Below, piece after piece: positions 24,994-25,557 of a stretch of 25,557 nt of DNA. Made by a program: the position numbers and the translations under genes. The notes under the pieces are model-generated. The model made no database searches. It was not told the origin of the DNA and saw only the letters and a program-made list of their open reading frames with translations. Source of the DNA: SMWD01 sp002729875 (GTDB lineage: Bacteria > Pseudomonadota > Gammaproteobacteria > Steroidobacterales > GCA-2729495); the NCBI GenBank assembly GCA_036010905.1, contig DASCMH010000054.1, positions 1 to 25,557 on the forward strand, written 5' to 3'. How positions within the stretch are numbered: position 1 is the stretch's first letter; each line of letters starts with the position of its first letter.

Positions 24994-25131
24994 GCACATA
25001 ATCTCTTTCAATAATAATCGGGTACCTGAGCTGTGTCCTTCAATATCCAGAATTTTTTCTGCTCAATATCCTGCTAACTATACACCAGCACCAATGTATT
25101 AATTTTTCCACAAAACAAAACACCCCAGAAA

Positions 25132-25157
25132 AAAAACCCGCCCAAGGGCGGGTTTTT
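25132..25157 (-). terminator. Intrinsic terminator after the right-edge PEP-CTERM gene
   Basis: AAAAACCCGCCC, loop AA, GGGCGGGTTTTT: a 12-bp symmetric stem with U tract, 30 bp past the stop at 25187. It separates that gene from the TPR lipoprotein gene, which therefore needs its own promoter within 24994-25131. Confidence 0.95.
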
Positions 25158-25186
25158 CATTCCGGAAAAAACCGGACAGGTACTTT

Positions 25187-25557
25187 TTAAACTACCCGAC
25201 GACGAGCCCAGCCAAGCAGGCCAAGCGCCGAACCGAACAACCAAGCAGCTGCAGGTACCGGTACAACCTGAAAGACCATTGCTTCACCACCACCACCTAC
25301 ACCCTGACTACCAACACCAACGCCGTTGCCGAGAGTAACGGTATCACCTAACGTCAAGCCGGTACCGGTAAAGGAAACAAAGCCAAAGTCGTATGCCGAG
25401 ATGGTGCGCGGAGATGACGTCGACACGTCATCACCACCGATCGTCTGGCTGATGGTCGTGCCGGGACCCCAGGTCGTGCTCGAGTCATCTGAAAAGTTGG
25501 CGCCTAAGTTATAACCACCACATCCGCTGGCACCAACGGTAGCAAGGAACGTGCCTT
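25187..25557 (-). CDS. PEP-CTERM surface protein, 5' end outside the window
   Basis: The C-terminal 122 residues of a second exosortase substrate. The visible part starts GTFLATVGASGCGGYNLGANF, continues WGPG, TIGGDDVST, then FDFG-like FGFVSFTGTGLTLGD. A short glycine-rich linker leads to a complete PEP-CTERM tail: VPVPAAAWLFGSALGLLGW, then ARRRVV and stop. Up to the linker it matches residues 130-212 of the protein at 6748-8742, including a 61-bp DNA block with one mismatch, but that protein continues into cadherin-like repeats instead of the PEP tail. Function of the module unknown. Confidence 0.93.
   Translation of the reverse strand, partial: GTFLATVGASGCGGYNLGANFSDDSSTTWGPGTTISQTIGGDDVSTSSPRTISAYDFGFVSFTGTGLTLGDTVTLGNGVGVGSQGVGGGGEAMVFQVVPVPAAAWLFGSALGLLGWARRRVV
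25418..25478 (-). repeat. Near-identical 61-bp block shared with 8215-8275
   Basis: Direct repeat with a single mismatch, inside the shared N-terminal module of two otherwise different surface proteins. Confidence 0.92.

Overview
The window looks like chromosomal DNA of a moderately GC-rich, Gram-negative proteobacterium, most likely a gammaproteobacterium that makes exosortase-sorted (PEP-CTERM) surface proteins. Grounds: two PEP-CTERM tails of the VPVPAAxWLFGS type, a SecB chaperone, an RND efflux pair, a ChaN-like protein, and a long TPR lipoprotein of the kind found with PEP-CTERM systems. No rRNA, tRNA, IS element or CRISPR array is visible.

Left part (1-8760): a surface-protein island. 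A PEP-CTERM cargo gene, cut by the left edge, reads leftwards. Its leader folds like a GEMM-I cyclic-dinucleotide riboswitch, with an anti-SD/SD expression platform. Divergent from it is a secB gene that probably starts at TTG. Next come two adjacent rightward genes for large exported proteins (2476-4680 and 4684-6630). They converge on a third large exported protein (6748-8742, minus) across a bidirectional terminator. The three large proteins end in a hydrophobic tail plus arginine cluster that is not PEP-CTERM. Two of them carry the same N-terminal module as the PEP-CTERM proteins at the window edges, so one module appears with two kinds of C-terminal sorting tail. The first module pair forms a long inverted repeat around the riboswitch and secB.

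Middle part (9198-20104): a PLP-dependent threonine/serine dehydratase-like enzyme (plus). Then a minus-strand set of an RND membrane-fusion protein, an RND permease and a short-chain dehydrogenase with a signal peptide. Divergent from these is a plus-strand pair, coupled by a 1-nt overlap: a ChaN-PDZ protein and an M1-M28-PDZ peptidase fusion.

Right part (20123-25557): a minus-strand row of a TPR lipoprotein (PrsT-like), a sulfotransferase-glycosyltransferase fusion, a GT2-like glycosyltransferase and a small broken reading frame. The 3' end of a second PEP-CTERM cargo gene, with its terminator, lies at the right edge.

Overall inference: a cyclic-dinucleotide-responsive surface or biofilm locus. 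SecB would help export the cargo, C-terminal tails would route it to exosortase or another sorting enzyme, the TPR lipoprotein would assist at the envelope, and the sulfotransferase/glycosyltransferase genes could modify surface glycan or protein. No exosortase or rhombosortase gene lies in the window.
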